Assembly: GCF_900102015.1 (NCBI RefSeq)
Contig: NZ_FNAT01000001.1
Span: 434,001 to 498,000, forward strand
DNA length: 64,000 bases
Origin: Limimaricola pyoseonensis
Lineage (GTDB): Bacteria; Pseudomonadota; Alphaproteobacteria; Rhodobacterales; Rhodobacteraceae
Direction of reading: 5' to 3'
Numbering within the stretch: the first letter of the stretch is position 1; each line of letters starts with the position of its first letter. The position numbers were made by a program, and so were the translations under genes. A model generated the notes under the pieces. It searched no databases, was not told the DNA's origin, and worked only from the letters and a program-made list of their open reading frames with translations. Of the stretch, positions 61,053 through 64,000 are shown piece after piece.

Positions 61053-62762
61053 TCAGGCGGCGCGCCATTCCGCCGGCATCACCGGCGTCAGCCGCAGCAG
61101 GTCGCGCGTGTAATCCGCGCGCGGCCGCTCGAAGATCTGGTCGGTCGGCCCGGCCTCGACCAGCTTGCCGCTCTGCATGACGGCGACCTCGTCGGCGAGC
61201 TGGCGGACCACGGCGAGGTCGTGGCTGATGAACAGCACCGTCAGGCCGAACAGCGACTGCAGGTCCTTCAGCAGGTTCAGCACCTGCGCCTGGATCGACA
61301 CGTCGAGCGCCGAGGTCGGCTCGTCGCAGATCAGGAAGCGCGGCCGCGCCAGAAGCGCGCGGGCGATGGCGATGCGCTGGCGCTGCCCGCCCGAGAACTG
61401 GTGCGGGTACTTGTCGATCGCGTCCGCCGGCAGGCCCACGAGGTCGAGCATCGCCGCGCTCAGCGCGCGCCGCCGTTTCGCATCGGGTTCGAGTCCGTAG
61501 AGCCAGAGCGGCTCGCCCAGGATGCGGCCGACGTCGTGACGCGCGTTCAGGCTCGAGAACGGATCCTGGAAGATCATCTGGATCAGCCGCCGCGCCGCGT
61601 GGCCGCGCGGCCGGGCCTTGGCGGCGGGCAGCGCCTCGCCGCCCAGGGACATTTGGCCCGAGGCGGGCGAGACCAGCCCGGTGATCACCTTGGCGAGCGT
61701 CGACTTGCCCGACCCGCTTTCGCCCACGAGACCCAGCACCGATCCGGGCCGCACCGAGAGCGACACGCCGTCGAGCGCGACGAAGGGCGCCTCGCGGGTC
61801 CAGAGGCCGCGCCGCGCCCCGGCGAAGCGCACCGTCACCTCGTCGAGCGACAGACCCACCGGCTCTGTTTCGCCTTCCGCGGTCAGCCAGCGCCGGGCCT
61901 GGGCGGCCGGGCGGTCGTCCTGCGCGTGTCGCGCCCCGCCCCCGCCCTCGCCCGGCACGCGGAAGCGCTCGAGCCGGCGGTCGATCGGCGGCACCGAATC
62001 CATCAGGTCGCGGGTGTAGTCATGCGCCGGCTGGCCGAGCACCTGCCGCGTCGCGCCGCTCTCCATCACCTTGCCGCCGCGCAGCACGGTCACGCGGTCG
62101 GCGACCTGGGCGATGACGCCGATGTCGTGGGTGATCAGCAAAAAGCCGATGCCGCGCTCGTCGGCCAGGCGCCGGATCAGCGCCAGCACCTGGCTCTGGA
62201 CCGCCACGTCGAGCGCGGTGGTCGGTTCGTCGGCGATGATCAGCTCCGGGTCGGTGCACAGCGCCAGGGCGATCACCACGCGCTGCCGCATCCCGCCCGA
62301 GAACTGGTGCGGGTAGGAGGAGATGCGGCTCTCGGCGTCGCGGATGCCGATCTCTTCCAGAAGGTCGACGGCGCGCTCGCGCGCGGCGCGGCGCGAGATG
62401 TCGGAATGCGCCTGCATGGTCTCGATCAGCTGTTCCTCGACCGTCATCAGCGGGTCGAGGCTGGTCTGCGGGTCCTGGAAGATCATGGAGATCCGGTCGC
62501 CGCGCAGCCGGTGCGCGGCGCGCGGCGACAGCGCGCGCAGGTCGGTCTCGCCCAGCCGCAGGCGGCCCTCGGCCACGTAGCCCGGATGCGGCAAAAGCCC
62601 GATCACCGCCGCGCCGATGGTCGACTTGCCCGCGCCGCTTTCGCCCACGAGGCCATGGATCTCGCCCGGTCCGATCGAGAGCGACACGCCCTCCACGGCG
62701 GTCAGCTCGCCGAAGCGCGAGGGGAAGCGCACGGTGAGGTCTTCGACGCTGAGCAGGGTCAT
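61053..62762 (-). CDS. Fused dual ATP-binding protein of a peptide/opine ABC importer
   Basis: A 569-residue protein with two complete ABC domains in one chain, equivalent to DppD and DppF. Each has Walker A (GESGAGKST and GESGSGKST), a signature (FSGGMRQRV and FSGGQRQRI), Walker B (IIADEP and LICDEP) and a switch His (LLITHD and LFISHD). The linker (about 255-300) is Arg/Gly-rich. The ATG at 62762 overlaps the permease stop (ATGA). The family imports di- and oligopeptides, opines, nickel or glutathione; the binding protein lies outside the window. Confidence 0.93.
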   Translation of the reverse strand: MTLLSVEDLTVRFPSRFGELTAVEGVSLSIGPGEIHGLVGESGAGKSTIGAAVIGLLPHPGYVAEGRLRLGETDLRALSPRAAHRLRGDRISMIFQDPQTSLDPLMTVEEQLIETMQAHSDISRRAARERAVDLLEEIGIRDAESRISSYPHQFSGGMRQRVVIALALCTDPELIIADEPTTALDVAVQSQVLALIRRLADERGIGFLLITHDIGVIAQVADRVTVLRGGKVMESGATRQVLGQPAHDYTRDLMDSVPPIDRRLERFRVPGEGGGGARHAQDDRPAAQARRWLTAEGETEPVGLSLDEVTVRFAGARRGLWTREAPFVALDGVSLSVRPGSVLGLVGESGSGKSTLAKVITGLVSPASGQMSLGGEALPAAKARPRGHAARRLIQMIFQDPFSSLNARHDVGRILGEPLWLYGLEPDAKRRRALSAAMLDLVGLPADAIDKYPHQFSGGQRQRIAIARALLARPRFLICDEPTSALDVSIQAQVLNLLKDLQSLFGLTVLFISHDLAVVRQLADEVAVMQSGKLVEAGPTDQIFERPRADYTRDLLRLTPVMPAEWRAA

Positions 62763-63664
62763 CTGAGCCTCGGGTTGAACAGGTCGCGCAGGAAGTCGCC
62801 CAGGATGTTGATCGAGACGACCAGCGCCACGAGGAAGGCGGTCGGCACCCAGAGGATCCACCACTCGCCCGAGAGCAGGAAGCCCATGCCGATCCGGATC
62901 AGCGTGCCGAGAGAGGGGCTGTCGGCCGGCAGGCCGATGCCGAGGAAGGACAGCGTCGCCTCGAGCAGGATCGCCGAGGCGAGGTCGACGGTCATGATGA
63001 CGAGGAGCGGCCCGAGGATGTTGGGCAGGATGTGCACGCCCATGACGCGCAGCGGGTGCTGGCCCTGCATCATCGCCGCCTGCACGTATTCCTTGTTCTT
63101 CTCGACCATCACCGAGGCCCGCGCGGTGCGCGCGAAATTGACCCAGAGCGACAGCGCGATGGCGAGCGTCAGCACCGGCACCCGCAGTTCCTGGTGCAGC
63201 GCGGTCGGCAGCACGCCGCGGGCGATGCCGTCGATCAGAAGCGCGGTCAGGATCGCCGGCAGCGCCAGCTGCACGTCGGCCACGCGCATCACCACCGCGT
63301 CGACCCAGCCGCCGAAATAGCCCGCAAGCAGCCCCAGCCCGACGCCCAGCAGCGTGGCGATCAGCATCGCCATCAGCCCGATCAGCAGCGACAGCCGCGC
63401 GCCGTAGAGGATCGAGGAGATCATGTCGCGGCCCTGGTCATCGGTGCCGAGCAGGAACTCCGGGTCGCCGCCGGGCAGCCAGGCCGGCGGCTTCAGCCCG
63501 TCGATCAGGCTGAAGGTCGACAGGTCGTAGGGGTTCGAGGCGGCGATCCAAGGCGCGAGCAGCGCGCCGCCGACGATCACGACCGTCGCCAGCGCCGCGA
63601 TCATCGCGGCGGGCGAGCGGGTGAAGAGCCACAGCCCCTCGCGGCGGCGGATGTAGTCGAGCAT
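62759..63664 (-). CDS. Peptide-type ABC importer permease (DppC-like)
   Basis: A 301-residue permease. The N-terminal cytoplasmic segment and first helix (AAMIAALATVVIVGGALLAPW), the periplasmic GTDDQGRDMISSILYGARLSL motif and the EAA loop (QAAMMQGQHPLRVMGVHILPN) are those of DppC/OppC. The start overlaps the stop of the next permease by one base (TGATG). Confidence 0.93.
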   Translation of the reverse strand: MLDYIRRREGLWLFTRSPAAMIAALATVVIVGGALLAPWIAASNPYDLSTFSLIDGLKPPAWLPGGDPEFLLGTDDQGRDMISSILYGARLSLLIGLMAMLIATLLGVGLGLLAGYFGGWVDAVVMRVADVQLALPAILTALLIDGIARGVLPTALHQELRVPVLTLAIALSLWVNFARTARASVMVEKNKEYVQAAMMQGQHPLRVMGVHILPNILGPLLVIMTVDLASAILLEATLSFLGIGLPADSPSLGTLIRIGMGFLLSGEWWILWVPTAFLVALVVSINILGDFLRDLFNPRLR

Positions 63665-64000
63665 CAGGCGGCCTCCCGCACCCGCAGCCGCGGGTCGATG
63701 GCGACGTAGAGCAGGTCCACGGCCAGGTTCACCACGACGAAGAAGAAGGCGATGACCACGAGGTAGACGCTCATCACCGGGATATCGACGAAGCGGATCG
63801 ACTCGAGGAACAAAAGCCCCATGCCGGGCCACTGGAACACGCTTTCGGTGACGATGGAGAAGGCGATGACGCCGCCGAACTGCAAGCCGATGATGGTGAT
63901 CACCGGGATCATGGTGTTGGGCAGCGCGTGGCGGAAATGCAGCCGCCGCCACGGCACGCCCCGCGCCGTGGCAAAGCGGATGTGGTCCGAGCGCATGACC
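63664..64000 (-). CDS. Peptide-type ABC importer permease (DppB-like), partial
   Basis: The C-terminal 112 residues of a DppB/OppB-type permease; the frame runs open past the right edge, so the N-terminus is missing. The EAA-type coupling loop (ATARGVPWRRLHFRHALPN), two helices (IPVITIIGLQFGGVIAFSIV and VYLVVIAFFFVVVNLAVDLL) and the conserved C-terminal DLLYVAIDPRLR are present. It is the first visible gene of the minus-strand transporter operon. Confidence 0.93.
   Translation of the reverse strand, partial: VMRSDHIRFATARGVPWRRLHFRHALPNTMIPVITIIGLQFGGVIAFSIVTESVFQWPGMGLLFLESIRFVDIPVMSVYLVVIAFFFVVVNLAVDLLYVAIDPRLRVREAA

Noticed and set aside
58646-63320. Two frames of over 750 codons opposite the S9 peptidase and the ABC transporter
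   Set aside because: Antisense shadows; the opposite strands carry complete catalytic and Walker motifs.
1-64000. CRISPR arrays, insertion sequences, prophage genes
   Set aside because: No spaced direct-repeat array, transposase, integrase or phage structural gene was seen on either strand.

Overview
The window is 64 kb of high-GC chromosome from an alphaproteobacterium, almost certainly of the Rhodobacteraceae/Roseobacteraceae. This rests on gene order and family variants seen in the sequence: the run dusB-ntrB-ntrC-ntrY-ntrX-trkA-trkH-hfq-hflX, an ispD-ispF fusion, an NtrC without the GAFTGA loop, small families typical of the group (DUF6456, DUF6477, DUF1127, DUF3140), and an aerobic MttB-like methyltransferase with a separate corrinoid protein. 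No taxonomic search could be run. Both ends cut through genes: a type I secretion ATPase on the left and an oligopeptide-type ABC permease on the right.

Layout. 1-3.6 kb: type I secretion ATPase and membrane-fusion protein, an AT-rich spacer with a lox/dif-like dyad, and a LuxR-type regulator. 3.65-3.78 kb: a structured candidate sRNA ending in a strong terminator. 3.85-5.6 kb: rpsB-tsf. 5.75-10.7 kb: a beta-hydroxyacid dehydrogenase, a membrane-anchored penicillin-acylase-family hydrolase, DUF3140, a VOC protein and a methyltransferase. 10.7-22.5 kb: a minus-strand block for nitrogen sensing, potassium uptake and RNA regulation, mostly with overlapping stops and starts. 22.7-24.8 kb: ispDF-pgpA-cinA. 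24.8-28.2 kb: a RatA/COQ10-like protein, a small membrane protein, cytochrome c' with a diheme cytochrome c, and lipA. 28.1-31.2 kb: a peroxide-defence module (peroxiredoxin, oxyR, katA). 31.3-34.4 kb: the divergent DUF6456/DUF6477 pair and an MttB-like methyltransferase. 34.6-45.8 kb: guaA, two DMT exporters, a FadL-like porin, a P-loop protein with metA, a lipoprotein hydrolase, ppk2-tetR, a second LuxR-type regulator and a PagL-like deacylase. 45.8-51.6 kb: a polyamine-type ABC importer, rplM-rpsI, and a MocR regulator divergent from a DUF1127 gene. 51.7-57.3 kb: a thioesterase, the corrinoid protein with DUF1638, sufE, rnd, purM-purN and a CAU tRNA. 57.3-58.3 kb is visibly AT-richer and holds one small secreted protein. 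58.3-64 kb: a universal stress protein, a prolyl-oligopeptidase-family peptidase and an oligopeptide-type ABC transporter.

How the genes work together. The 10.7-22.5 kb block couples two nitrogen-related two-component systems to Trk potassium uptake and to Hfq. Peroxiredoxin, OxyR and KatA form a compact peroxide response. The MttB-like protein, corrinoid protein and DUF1638 protein suggest corrinoid-dependent demethylation of a quaternary or tertiary amine, feeding one-carbon metabolism. This is the least understood system in the window. No CRISPR array, insertion sequence, integrase or prophage gene was seen. Very long open frames opposite or out of frame with real genes are GC-driven shadows and were left out.
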